From positions 1 to 64,000 of the IMG/VR virus record IMGVR_UViG_3300049595_001870: a stretch of DNA of 64,000 bases; one strand, given 5' to 3'. The translations under genes were made by a program, and so were the position numbers. Numbering within the stretch: position 1 is the stretch's first letter; every line of letters begins with the position of its first letter. The stretch comes from a virus. Positions 49,115-56,222 of this stretch are shown here, one piece after another. The notes below the pieces were generated by a model. It was not told the origin of the DNA and ran no database searches. It saw nothing but the letters and a program-made list of their open reading frames with translations.

Positions 49115-49941
49115 TGCTCGCCCTGCATGCCGCTGGCAGCCCCCGCGCCGATAGCACCGGGAACGGCGTACTTGCGGAGGATGCGGATGGAGTCTTCGGT
49201 GCCGGGGAACATGACGTAGTTAAGCGACCCAGTGCCGCGCTGTCGCGGGTCGAAGTCTGGGTATTTAATTCCCGGGATGCCGCTTAGAGACATTTCGTAG
49301 GCTGCTTGCAATGGCGACCGACTTCCAGCCTTTACGTTGTTCCACAGCCTTGCACCATCACCCGGCTCGTCCAGCATGCCTCGGTAGGAACCTCCTCGGC
49401 CTGCATACGCCTTCTTCACTGCTTCCGGCTGCAAAGACATGGGAGCCTCCCAGTCCAGCAAGTCTCTTTCTGGGTGCTGTATCTCCACTTCGTAAGAGTG
49501 GCCGGGGCGGCGTGGCAGCGGCTGGCGATAATCAACGCCGTATAGGTGCCCCATCACATCGCCCCATAGGTCGGCAGCATCTTCATTCGGAAGGCTCTTC
49601 GCCCTCGCCATAGCCCCTTCGGCGTAATCCATGGCATCCAGCAACGCTCGCTTGGGGTCGCCAGACATTTCGGCATGCCGACGCCAAAGCTCCAGTGCCT
49701 CTTCCTCTGGCGTGCGGTTCAAGGCAGACAGACTTCTGCGATATGTATCAGCAGTGCTTTCCGCGCCAGCGAAGTTGTATCCGTAGCCATAGCGGGCCGC
49801 CCCTTGCCCGGTGCCGATCTTGCTGGCATCAAACCTGTCAAAGTCATACGGGCTGCCGTGGTAGGCCCGGATGTACTTGGGCTGCTCGGCCTGCCCAGCG
49901 ATGGCTCGCAGTACGTCATCGACTGCTCCCGGTCCTGCCAT
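49111..49941 (-). CDS. ADP-ribosyltransferase-like protein, 276 aa
   Basis: Residues 24-60 read AYHGSPYDFDRFDASKIGTG and AARYGYGYNFAGA, the hallmark of phage ART or polyvalent-protein ART domains (Y-H-G-S, then G-x-Y-F-A-type strand). The C-terminal SLSGIPGIKYPDFDPRQRGT followed by NYVMFPGTEDSIRI matches the end of that domain. It could move ADP-ribose from NAD to a host protein, possibly after injection with the virion, as it lies in the head gene block. Confidence 0.7.
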   Translation of the reverse strand: MAGPGAVDDVLRAIAGQAEQPKYIRAYHGSPYDFDRFDASKIGTGQGAARYGYGYNFAGAESTADTYRRSLSALNRTPEEEALELWRRHAEMSGDPKRALLDAMDYAEGAMARAKSLPNEDAADLWGDVMGHLYGVDYRQPLPRRPGHSYEVEIQHPERDLLDWEAPMSLQPEAVKKAYAGRGGSYRGMLDEPGDGARLWNNVKAGSRSPLQAAYEMSLSGIPGIKYPDFDPRQRGTGSLNYVMFPGTEDSIRILRKYAVPGAIGAGAASGMQGEQ

Positions 49942-51146
49942 TACCGCAACCTCCCAATCAGTGCGTCCTGCCTCGCCTGATCTTCCAACTGCTTGGCACG
50001 GATCTGTGCGGCCATGCTCATGCCGGTCATCACTTGACCGGGAGCGAACTCAATGCCGATCTGCTTGGCGATGGGGAGTAGCTTTCCGGACTTGCTCGCG
50101 GCTGCGATCCCAGGAGCGTCAAACACGGGGTTGAAGAGATCGTCGGTCGCCATGCCCAGGAAGTACGCCGGGGTTTCCGGCACCCCCTGGCCCATGAAGT
50201 AGTCCTTGCCCTCCTGGAGATCGACGCTCTGCGCCTCGTCAGACAGGCCGCCATACTGCATGGCGTCGTACATGGTCGTTCCGTAGGGCGTTGGGTTGTA
50301 TCCCATCTGCCCCCAGTTCACCCCGGCATCAAAATCCTGCCGCGTATCCTTCATGTCCGACCACGCGGAGTGACCTTCGCCTGCCTGCGGCGCGTAGCCG
50401 ACAGCCTCGGCCATCGCTTGCCCCGGAGCCGTGAGAGTGTTGGCGGCATATGCCAGATTCTTTCCCGCGTCTGGGAACTGAACGCCAGGAGTTCCGCCCA
50501 TCGCCTTGCTCGTCACATAGTCCGCGGCGTTGCCGACGTTTTCCCCAATGGCATACAGCGTGGACGGGAGCGACTGCCCCCATGTCAACGCAGTGTTGAC
50601 GGGAGAACCCTCACCCAAGACTCCCGTAGTTTCTGTCGGACTTGTCAGGCGATCCCTATACCCGTCTTGGTTGGCGGCATAGGCGTACATGTCCAGCGCC
50701 AGCTCCTCGGGCAACTGTCGCCAAGCCGAAGGAAACATGCCGTTCACCGGCTTGCCGTACGCCGCGAGCATCTGCTCCATCATCTCCGCCTGCTGAAGGC
50801 CAGACTGCCTCGCCTGCGGGAGCTTGGGTCGCTGGAACGGGCTCTGAAACCCAGCCGTCTCTTGCGCCGCAGGGGTTGGGACGCCAGCGGAAACGTCTTG
50901 GACCAGCGCCTCCACATATCGGCCGAGCTGCCGCTGCGGGTCAAAGCGGTATGCCGCCGAACCCTCCTGTGTGTTCAACTGCGGGTTGATGGCATCCGCC
51001 GCAGCCTGCCGGGCACGGTCCTCCGAGGCAGCCTGACTCTGGTAATACCAGTCAGTCACATCTTCCGTGATGTTGCCGAGCGAGAAGTTGCGGCTAGAGC
51101 GAGGAAACCACGGGCGATTCCCGGCACGGAGTTCATCGGCCATCAC
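49941..51146 (-). CDS. Virion-type protein, 401 aa
   Basis: Helical N-terminus (WYYQSQAASEDRARQAAADA), Tyr/Gly/Ala-rich middle (NVGNAADYVTSKAMGGTPG), then acidic. Composition like the large internal proteins at 20-27 kb. Located before the ART gene. No family recognised; maybe a co-injected protein. Confidence 0.5.
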   Translation of the reverse strand: MMADELRAGNRPWFPRSSRNFSLGNITEDVTDWYYQSQAASEDRARQAAADAINPQLNTQEGSAAYRFDPQRQLGRYVEALVQDVSAGVPTPAAQETAGFQSPFQRPKLPQARQSGLQQAEMMEQMLAAYGKPVNGMFPSAWRQLPEELALDMYAYAANQDGYRDRLTSPTETTGVLGEGSPVNTALTWGQSLPSTLYAIGENVGNAADYVTSKAMGGTPGVQFPDAGKNLAYAANTLTAPGQAMAEAVGYAPQAGEGHSAWSDMKDTRQDFDAGVNWGQMGYNPTPYGTTMYDAMQYGGLSDEAQSVDLQEGKDYFMGQGVPETPAYFLGMATDDLFNPVFDAPGIAAASKSGKLLPIAKQIGIEFAPGQVMTGMSMAAQIRAKQLEDQARQDALIGRLR

Positions 51147-51418
51147 CAGCTCCAGTTGCAGGACCAGTAACCGGGCTTTAGCTTGTCGGTCTTCTCGTCG
51201 CAGTTATGCCGGGCTTTGAAGTTGGCCCGACGCCCCTCATCCCCATGCCCGCGGTCAGAGGAGCCTTCCTTGTAGTGCCCCATGCTGGAGTCCCCGAATC
51301 GGACCAGCCGCTCCTGATCCCCCACCTTGGCGCGGACAACAAACTTCTTGCCGCCCTGCGTGTCCCTGACGGGACGGTTGGGAATCAGACTACGAATCTT
51401 GTCGCCGTCCCTGTCCAC
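51143..51418 (-). CDS. DUF5754-like small phage protein, 91 aa
   Basis: After a MDRDGDKIRSL opening, the body KKFVVRAKVGDQERLVRFGD, MGHYKEGSSDRGHGDEGRRA, NFKARHNCDEKTD and GYWSCNWSW follows a widespread phage family of unknown function found near head genes. Many His, Asp and Cys residues suggest metal binding. Starts with GTG. Confidence 0.7.
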   Translation of the reverse strand: MDRDGDKIRSLIPNRPVRDTQGGKKFVVRAKVGDQERLVRFGDSSMGHYKEGSSDRGHGDEGRRANFKARHNCDEKTDKLKPGYWSCNWSW

Positions 51419-51557
51419 TCAGCTTCCTCCACTGCTTCTTGTCGGGGTAGTCCTTGTCCCCAGGCTTGGCAGGAGCCTCACCACGCTCCCGCTTGGCACG
51501 GATGTTGTCCCACAACCCGCGCCGCAACTGCCGGACCTTGTCGCCGTCCTTATCCAC
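51390..51557 (-). CDS. Small basic phage protein, 55 aa
   Basis: GTG start gives MDKDGDKVRQLRRGLWDNIR, then AKRERGEAPAKPGDKDYPDK. The WDNIRAKRERG...KPG pattern is typical of a small virion-associated family in many phages. It shares the DxDGDK opening with the next gene, so the two may be partial duplicates. Overlaps both neighbours by 8-29 bases. Confidence 0.55.
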   Translation of the reverse strand: MDKDGDKVRQLRRGLWDNIRAKRERGEAPAKPGDKDYPDKKQWRKLSGQGRRQDS

Positions 51558-51864
51558 GGCGGTTGTCTTCGGTGTAGCTGTAGGTCTGGTTCCCCTGCGC
51601 TGGCTGCTGCGGCGGCGTGAACTGGAAGGTGCTGCGGCCTTCCTTGCGGGCGAGCTGATCCAAGAGCTGGCGGATCATCTGACCTTGCGGATCGCTCGCG
51701 GACGCATCCGCCTCCAGGCCCGAATGCACCGCGCGGGTGGCAGCGAATTCCCCGGGCCCCATGTACATCATGCCAGGGCCGGTATACACCGTCCGACCGG
51801 CGGCGTCGGTCCCGGCGCCTGATCGGGCAATAAAGTTATTCAACCGAGCATTGGGGCTATCCAT
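51550..51864 (-). CDS. Hypothetical protein, 104 aa
   Basis: Begins MDSPNARLNNFIARSGAGTD. Gly/Met-rich segment (YTGPGMMYMGPGEF) then a helical part (GQMIRQLLDQLARKEGRS) and a Gln-rich tail. Structural by place. No family recognised. Confidence 0.5.
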   Translation of the reverse strand: MDSPNARLNNFIARSGAGTDAAGRTVYTGPGMMYMGPGEFAATRAVHSGLEADASASDPQGQMIRQLLDQLARKEGRSTFQFTPPQQPAQGNQTYSYTEDNRRG

Positions 51865-52310
51865 CAGGCTCTCCTTTTGTAGTTACCAGTCTTATAGGTG
51901 CCGTCTGCACGGGCACGCTTGATTCGCTCTAACAAATAATCAACGCCTTCCTGGCTGCCTTGCGAAGCCAGCGAAGCGCCCGCGGGATTGTGCATGCCAA
52001 ACCGCCGCTCATACGCCTGCCGGGCACGTTCCATGCGAAGCTGCCGCATGGCCTCTTGCGGATCCATCGGCGGTGGCGAGCTGGAGGGCAAGCCGGGGAA
52101 GATGTCATTAACGTCCAAGGTCGGCTTGGCTGCGTTCGTTGCCACCGGACGGACAACGGCTCCTTGTGGCCCGATCATCGCCGGAACGGCAGGCCAAGAA
52201 GCGACCTCGGCATCGGCGGCCGTCTCTGGGAGCCCCGCACCTAGATCCTCTGGGAACAACTGGTACGGCCTGTAGCCCTTCAGCCGCTCTTCGTTGAACT
52301 GCATATTCAT
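51864..52310 (-). CDS. Hypothetical protein, 148 aa
   Basis: Begins MNMQFNEERLKGYRPYQLFP. Pro/Ala-rich centre and a helical basic end (AMRQLRMERARQAYERRFGM, DYLLERIKRARADG). The longer in-frame extension is inside the Cys-rich gene and unlikely. No family recognised. Confidence 0.55.
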   Translation of the reverse strand: MNMQFNEERLKGYRPYQLFPEDLGAGLPETAADAEVASWPAVPAMIGPQGAVVRPVATNAAKPTLDVNDIFPGLPSSSPPPMDPQEAMRQLRMERARQAYERRFGMHNPAGASLASQGSQEGVDYLLERIKRARADGTYKTGNYKRRA

Positions 52311-52984
52311 ACTGAACCATTGCCCTTCTTCCTGGCCCGGCGAATCGCCAAGCGGATCAACATCTTGCCCGCCGCATGCACGTACGGGAGGTTCCTCTTC
52401 TTGGCCTCCTCTTCCAACCAGCCGGAGATGGTGTCGATGTTCTCTTCGCACCAATCGCAGCCGCGCTCATTCATCACCTTGGCCCGCTGGTTACAGGGGC
52501 AAGAGGGCGTGGCTGTGATGCCGAGATAACTCAGCAGCGACTTCAGCTCCGCGCCGGGGCCAAACTCCACGGCCAGCGGACCAGACGAAGAACTACATGG
52601 AGTCTCATACGGAGTCTCCTGAAAGGGATACGCCTCGGTTCCCACATCTTCCACAGTCGGCTCGTCGCAGGCGCAGCCCTCATTGCAGCCCGCCAGAAGC
52701 TCCCAGCCGTTCTCCCAGAATCCACCAACCCAGACCGGCTGCCACTGGCAAGGCCCGCCGCAGCCATCGCCCGGCACGCATTCCCCGTCCACGCAGACGC
52801 AGCCCTCAGAACAGTCAGCGTCCTCGTCGCAAGTCCCGCTACAGCACGGACTGGGCTCGCACACCCCCGAGCAGCAATACTCGCCCTCCTGGCAGCACTC
52901 GCCATAGATGCCACCGCAGCAGCACTTGCCTTCCTGGCCTTCAGTGCAGTCCACATTCCCGCAGCAGCACTTACAGCAGGTCAT
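52307..52984 (-). CDS. Protein with extreme Cys-rich N-terminal domain, 225 aa
   Basis: 26 Cys fall within the first 110 residues (MTCCKCCCGNVDCTEG, KCCCGGIYGECCQEG, DADCSEGCVCVDGECV). Spacing of CC, CxC and CxxxC resembles knottin, granulin or EGF-like disulfide domains more than one zinc finger. The C-terminal part (SCPCNQRAKVMNERGCDWCE, then DTISGWLEEEAKKRNLP) resembles a small Cys-containing phage family. It is the second gene of the morphogenesis block. Possible roles: metal-binding scaffold, adhesin or secreted factor. Confidence 0.7.
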   Translation of the reverse strand: MTCCKCCCGNVDCTEGQEGKCCCGGIYGECCQEGEYCCSGVCEPSPCCSGTCDEDADCSEGCVCVDGECVPGDGCGGPCQWQPVWVGGFWENGWELLAGCNEGCACDEPTVEDVGTEAYPFQETPYETPCSSSSGPLAVEFGPGAELKSLLSYLGITATPSCPCNQRAKVMNERGCDWCEENIDTISGWLEEEAKKRNLPYVHAAGKMLIRLAIRRARKKGNGSV

Positions 52985-53141
52985 CGTCTTCCCAATCCAG
53001 CCAGACGATGTCGGTGAGCAGAGACTCCATACCGACCATTGCGACACAGAGGCCCGAGAGCAGGCGGAGAACGGCGATTCCACGCGAGCGACACACGGCG
53101 ACAAAAGGCCGCGACACACGGGGGAGAGCGGGAAACGACAT
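52971..53141 (-). CDS. Possible small membrane protein, 56 aa
   Basis: MSFPALPRVSRPFVAVCRSR is followed by a hydrophobic helix (GIAVLRLLSGLCVAMVGM) and an acidic end. It overlaps the Cys-rich gene start by 14 bases. No good ribosome-binding site, so coding is uncertain. Confidence 0.35.
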   Translation of the reverse strand: MSFPALPRVSRPFVAVCRSRGIAVLRLLSGLCVAMVGMESLLTDIVWLDWEDDDLL

Positions 53142-53378
53142 GTGGGGGCTAGTAGGGTGAAAAAATCCAGGGGTGGATATGACCTGATACGCGCGACGCG
53201 CTGGGGGGCCTCGGGGGGTGCGTCTCTTCGCTCCTGCCCGTGTCGTAACCCCTTTGCCTGCAACGGGTTACGCTTGCGGGATATTGGCGGAACGGGCATC
53301 CCGCCCTCAGTCTCATTTTGAGACAGCCCACAATCGACACTGCGACATGTCGGGATGCATCGACACTTCAACGAAAAA
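53142..53378. other. Intergenic region with three inverted repeats
   Basis: No gene is seen. Three hairpin-forming inverted repeats follow one another: CGTAACCC/GGGTTACG (53244-53272), GCGGGAT/ATCCCGC (53276-53304) and GTCTCA/TGAGAC (53310-53324). Leftward, ATCCA/TGGAT followed by T6 lies near 53159-53178. The region precedes the start of the morphogenesis block and should contain its promoter. Confidence 0.5.
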
Positions 53379-53410
53379 AACCCCGGGAAGCCCGCAAGCC
53401 CCCCGGGGTT
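53379..53410 (-). terminator. Rho-independent terminator of the 190-aa gene
   Basis: Leftward reading gives a 9-bp stem AACCCCGGG/CCCGGGGTT with a 14-base loop and a run of seven T. It lies 22 bases after the stop of the upstream gene and isolates that gene from the morphogenesis block. Confidence 0.85.
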
Positions 53411-53432
53411 CGATGATCGCCCTATGCCGCTG

Positions 53433-54005
53433 TCACTCCGCCGAGAACCCGCAAGCCTCACGGACCAACTCCCGGACCCCGGGAAGCCCAAGACGCTTGG
53501 CCAAGCGGTACGCCTTCCGGCCTAACGCGGGGCTTGTGGCGATCCTCTCCACCGCTTCGGCCACACTGGCGGGTCCGAAGGCGGCCCGGGCTTTCGCCCT
53601 CTCCCGGGCTTGAATCTCGCCCGCTGCAATCTTGGCCACACTCATTTTGACGGGCTTGCCATCGCTCCCCCGGGGAACCCGCTTGGCGGTCGATTGACGC
53701 CGGTTGCCGGTGAACCCGTGCCATCCTGACCGCCGAGCGTACGCCCGTACGCTGTAGTAAGCCCGGGCATGATCCCCCCGGGGAATCTGGCGGGCTCCCC
53801 AGTTACGCCCCAGCCAGTGAAGATAGAACGCGCTGGCCGCTTCCTGCGCCGCATCCTCGGAAAGCCCGTCCCGCTGGGCGTCACGGGCGAAGCGGTCGCG
53901 GATCGTCAGATGATCCTCGGGCGGAAGGTCCGTCGGATCGTAGGGCCGCATTGGCCATTCGCAGGAAGCCCCGTTGTGGGCGAAATACAGGCTAATCGGT
54001 TGCAT
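53433..54005 (-). CDS. Stand-alone hypothetical protein, possible regulator, 190 aa
   Basis: Begins MQPISLYFAHNGASCEWPMR. Central helices (HLTIRDRFARDAQRDGLSED; AAQEAASAFYLHWLGRN) and a C-terminal helix pair (SPALGRKAYRLAKRLGLPGV) look like a DNA-binding protein, perhaps a very divergent sigma-like factor, but no family is certain. It is its own transcription unit with a promoter, a repeated operator-like site and a terminator, which fits a regulator placed between the early and late blocks. Confidence 0.6.
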   Translation of the reverse strand: MQPISLYFAHNGASCEWPMRPYDPTDLPPEDHLTIRDRFARDAQRDGLSEDAAQEAASAFYLHWLGRNWGARQIPRGDHARAYYSVRAYARRSGWHGFTGNRRQSTAKRVPRGSDGKPVKMSVAKIAAGEIQARERAKARAAFGPASVAEAVERIATSPALGRKAYRLAKRLGLPGVRELVREACGFSAE

Positions 54006-54060
54006 GGTCAAACCCTCGGGAAGTGTTACCCCCGGGAGACAGTCCCCCGGGCGGTCCGTT

Positions 54061-54092
54061 GAATGTAGCACAATCGGACCCCGTTACAATCG
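54061..54092 (-). promoter_or_regulatory. Promoter with doubled operator-like site for the 190-aa gene
   Basis: Leftward TTGTAA-N16-TACATT is a good sigma-70-like pair about 55 bases before the ATG. Two copies of ACAATCGG (54069-54076, 54085-54092), 16 bases apart, cover the spacer and the -35 box, as a repressor or autoregulator site would. Confidence 0.55.
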
Positions 54093-54131
54093 GCCGATTT
54101 CCCGGGCGAAAGTAGTAAAAAGATTTTTCCC

Positions 54132-54168
54132 AAGATTTTTTTCGCCGTCCCGCTGTATAGGTGTTGTG
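54132..54168 (+). promoter_or_regulatory. Promoter-like element, copy 1
   Basis: AAGATTTTTTT, then GTCCCGCTGTATAGG and GTTGTG. An A/T tract resembling an UP element stands before a TATAGG -10-like box. An almost identical element lies 214 bases on. The missing clear -35 box could mean a phage-specific sigma factor. Confidence 0.5.
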
Positions 54169-54250
54169 AGAGTGAGTGAGTGAGTGTGAGTGAGTGAGTG
54201 AGTGAGTGAGCCTTTCGCTCGCTTGTTCGCTTGTTCGCTCGCTTGTTCGA
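54169..54250. repeat. GAGT microsatellite and TTGTTCG/CTCG tandem repeat
   Basis: A run of GAGT units (54169-54210, with one GTGAG break) is followed by CGCTCGCTTGTTCG units repeated with CTTGTTCG. No protein is likely here. It could be slippage-prone, changing spacing between promoter and genes, or a protein-binding array. Confidence 0.7.
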
Positions 54251-54345
54251 TTCACGGGCATTCTCCCGGTTTTCCGGGGGTGTGCCGCTCACACTGGCGC
54301 AGATTCTGTCTGCGGTCAGCGTACGAAAAAAATCCTTCCGTGCGA

Positions 54346-54402
54346 AAGATTTTTTTGTGCGTCCCGCTGTATATGTTGTGCGGTGAGTGTGAGTGTGAGT
54401 GT
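54346..54402 (+). promoter_or_regulatory. Promoter-like element, copy 2, with GTGAGT repeats
   Basis: AAGATTTTTTT, then CGTCCCGCTGTATATG and TTGTG repeat the first element closely, again followed by GTGAGT-type repeats. A 9-bp AAAAAAATC/GATTTTTTT inverted repeat (54326-54334, 54348-54356) overlaps its left edge. Probably the nearer promoter for the rightward array. Confidence 0.5.
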
Positions 54403-54412
54403 AACGCTCGCA

Positions 54413-54444
54413 ATGCGGGGAGTAACGTATTACTCTATCCGCAT
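54413..54444. promoter_or_regulatory. Nested inverted repeat, operator-like
   Basis: ATGCGG...CCGCAT encloses GAGTAA-CGTA-TTACTC. This symmetrical 32-base element stands between the promoter-like repeats and the first gene of the right array, where a repressor would act. Confidence 0.45.
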
Positions 54445-54468
54445 GCGGGCAGCATATGAGGTGACACT

Positions 54469-54648
54469 ATGGACGATGAGGATCGTTCGCAGTTCGCCCG
54501 GCCTGGGTCTGCGTTGCGTCGGGCCACCAAGGGGAATCCTCGGATTCACCCGTGCCCAACGTGCAAAGAGCCCAACAGACTGACCCCCGCGGATGTTCGC
54601 CGGGGATACCAGTGTGATGCCTGTGCGGACAGGGATGAAGGTGTGTGA
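54469..54648 (+). CDS. Zinc-ribbon small phage protein, 59 aa
   Basis: Begins MDDEDRSQFARPGSALRRAT. HPCPTCKEPNRLTPADVRRG followed by YQCDACAD is a clear four-Cys zinc ribbon seen in small phage proteins. GAGGTGA precedes the ATG. It is the first gene of the right-hand array. It may regulate transcription or bind a partner protein. Confidence 0.7.
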   Translation: MDDEDRSQFARPGSALRRATKGNPRIHPCPTCKEPNRLTPADVRRGYQCDACADRDEGV

Positions 54649-54704
54649 CGGGATCCGATCCCGGGCAGTGACAGCCCCTCCGGGGGTTATTCCGTGTTGC
54701 TGTC
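54649..54704 (+). other. Structured leader before GP88
   Basis: CGGGATC-C-GATCCCG is a 7-bp inverted repeat (54649-54663); next, GACAG/CTGTC encloses CCCC-TCC-GGGG followed by TTATT. It may act as an attenuator or weak terminator between the zinc-ribbon gene and GP88. Confidence 0.4.
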
Positions 54705-54751
54705 CGGGTTCGGCTGCCGTTCGGTAGTCGGTTCTATCAACGGAGGTGCGT

Positions 54752-55501
54752 ATGCGACTGGCATATGCACCGGCCAACGCCAAGCTCCGCCGTCTTCAGG
54801 AGCGTTTGGGCGTCAAGGTCTACTCCTTTGACATGCTGTCAGGAGTGACCTGTCCCGCAGCCAAGGACTGTAAGTCTTGGGCTGTGGAGTACGGACGCGG
54901 CAAACGCAAGATTCAAGACGGGAAGCACACGTTGTTCCGGTGCTTTTCGGCCTCGCAAGAGGCTCAGTACACGGATGTGTACAAGTTTCGTAAGGCCAAC
55001 ATGGATGCGGCCCTGTCGCTTGCGGCAGAGTCGCCCATGAAGTGTGCCTCGGCTCTGGTTGAGGCTCTGCCTGACCGGGCAGCGGTGATTCGCATCCATG
55101 TGGCTGGGGATTTCAAGATCCTCAACTACTTCGATGCGTGGCTGGAGGTGTGCGAACGCAGGCCCGACCTGCGGCTGTATGCCTACACCAAGATGTTGTC
55201 GTTCTGGCAGAAGCGGCGGGACATCCTGCCTGCGAATCTGGCCCTGACTGCCAGCAGGGGTGGTCGGTTCGACCATCTGATCGACAGCGAGGGATTCCGT
55301 GAGTCGGTAGTGGTCTACAGCGAGGCCAAGGCCAAACGGCTGCGGCTGGCTATCGACCATGATGACAGCCATGCGTACTCGCTCACTGGCGGGTCGTTTG
55401 CCCTGCTGATCCACGGCACTCAACCGCCGGGCAGCGAGGCTGGCAAGGCCGTGCGGGCCTTGCGCGGGAAGGGTTCCTACAACCGGAAAGTGAAGGTGTG
55501 A
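54752..55501 (+). CDS. GP88-family protein, 249 aa
   Basis: SFDMLSGVTCPAAKDCKSWA, TLFRCFSASQEAQYTDVY, IRIHVAGDFKILNYFDAWL, LYAYTKMLSFW and FALLIHGTQPPGSEAGKA follow the GP88 family of phage and plasmid proteins. Conserved Cys and His suggest metal binding; the biochemical role is unknown. Start ATG follows CGGAGG; a GTG six bases earlier is less likely. Confidence 0.8.
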   Translation: MRLAYAPANAKLRRLQERLGVKVYSFDMLSGVTCPAAKDCKSWAVEYGRGKRKIQDGKHTLFRCFSASQEAQYTDVYKFRKANMDAALSLAAESPMKCASALVEALPDRAAVIRIHVAGDFKILNYFDAWLEVCERRPDLRLYAYTKMLSFWQKRRDILPANLALTASRGGRFDHLIDSEGFRESVVVYSEAKAKRLRLAIDHDDSHAYSLTGGSFALLIHGTQPPGSEAGKAVRALRGKGSYNRKVKV

Positions 55502-55502
55502 C

Positions 55503-55724
55503 ATGCGGACAAGTCTGACCGGCCGCCTTGTGCGTGCGGCCGACGACTTGCGGAGGCTGCGGTCTGATCTGAACAGCCTGGCCGTGGCACTGCTGACGGA
55601 TGACAACGGCATATCACAAGAGTCCTACGGACTGCTGCGGTCAGTGTTTGCCCGTGTCGGCGGCATGCCGGCCCTGAACGTCGATGCGACGGACGGGCGG
55701 TTCTACATTCCGGAGGAGGTGTGA
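55503..55724 (+). CDS. Hypothetical protein, 73 aa
   Basis: Begins MRTSLTGRLVRAADDLRRLR, helical N-terminal half, ends YIPEEV because GGAGGTGTGACATG, the next start signal, is embedded. No family recognised. Confidence 0.6.
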   Translation: MRTSLTGRLVRAADDLRRLRSDLNSLAVALLTDDNGISQESYGLLRSVFARVGGMPALNVDATDGRFYIPEEV

Positions 55725-55725
55725 C

Positions 55726-55950
55726 ATGAACAAAGATTTTGGCGAGACAGTCGCCAAGTACTTTTACGGCGAGGGGAAGTGGGTGTCGGTCTATGCGTGC
55801 TACCCAGACATGGAGGCTTACGACAATCGAACGCCGGACTACTGGGATGTGTACGACGAGAACGGAGCATGCCTCAACGAGGGTGAGGCGTTCTATGCGA
55901 TGCCCACTTGGGGCGATGTGCTGAAGTCCTACATCAAGCAGGAGGTGTGA
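55726..55950 (+). CDS. Hypothetical protein, 74 aa
   Basis: Begins MNKDFGETVAKYFYGEGKWV. Very acidic and aromatic (ACYPDMEAYDNRTPDYWDVY), which could be a nucleic-acid mimic, though this is speculative. Ends QEV by the embedded ribosome-binding site. Confidence 0.6.
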   Translation: MNKDFGETVAKYFYGEGKWVSVYACYPDMEAYDNRTPDYWDVYDENGACLNEGEAFYAMPTWGDVLKSYIKQEV

Positions 55951-55951
55951 C

Positions 55952-56221
55952 ATGCGGAAGCTGAGCGATGAGCCTTTGGTCTGGCAGTACGGCCTCCACC
56001 GCGTCGTCAATGGCGTACCGCAGTGGCTGTCTGTAGATGGCGATTGGCTGCCTGACTCTAACACCGAAAACTTACGCATCCGCAGGTTCCTCTCGCTGGC
56101 GGCAGCGAAGCGAGCGTGGGAGGACGAGATGCCGCATGCGCTGGATGCGTGGGCTCGCTCCATTGGTATTTTCCAGGGGAAGCGAGATGTGACAGAGGCC
56201 CTTTATCGCGGGGAGGTGTGA
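55952..56221 (+). CDS. Hypothetical protein, 89 aa
   Basis: Begins MRKLSDEPLVWQYGLHRVVN. Trp-rich with a helical end (SLAAAKRAWEDEMPHALDAW). Linked by the GGAGGTGTGACATG junction. No family recognised. Confidence 0.6.
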   Translation: MRKLSDEPLVWQYGLHRVVNGVPQWLSVDGDWLPDSNTENLRIRRFLSLAAAKRAWEDEMPHALDAWARSIGIFQGKRDVTEALYRGEV

Positions 56222-56222
56222 C

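Noticed and set aside
54169-54250. CRISPR-like repeat region
   Set aside because: The repeats are 4-14 base simple units without spacers; they are microsatellite-like, not CRISPR.
54430-54783. Minus-strand 117-aa open frame opposite the zinc-ribbon gene
   Set aside because: Antisense shadow; the plus-strand zinc-ribbon frame has a clear motif and a ribosome-binding site.
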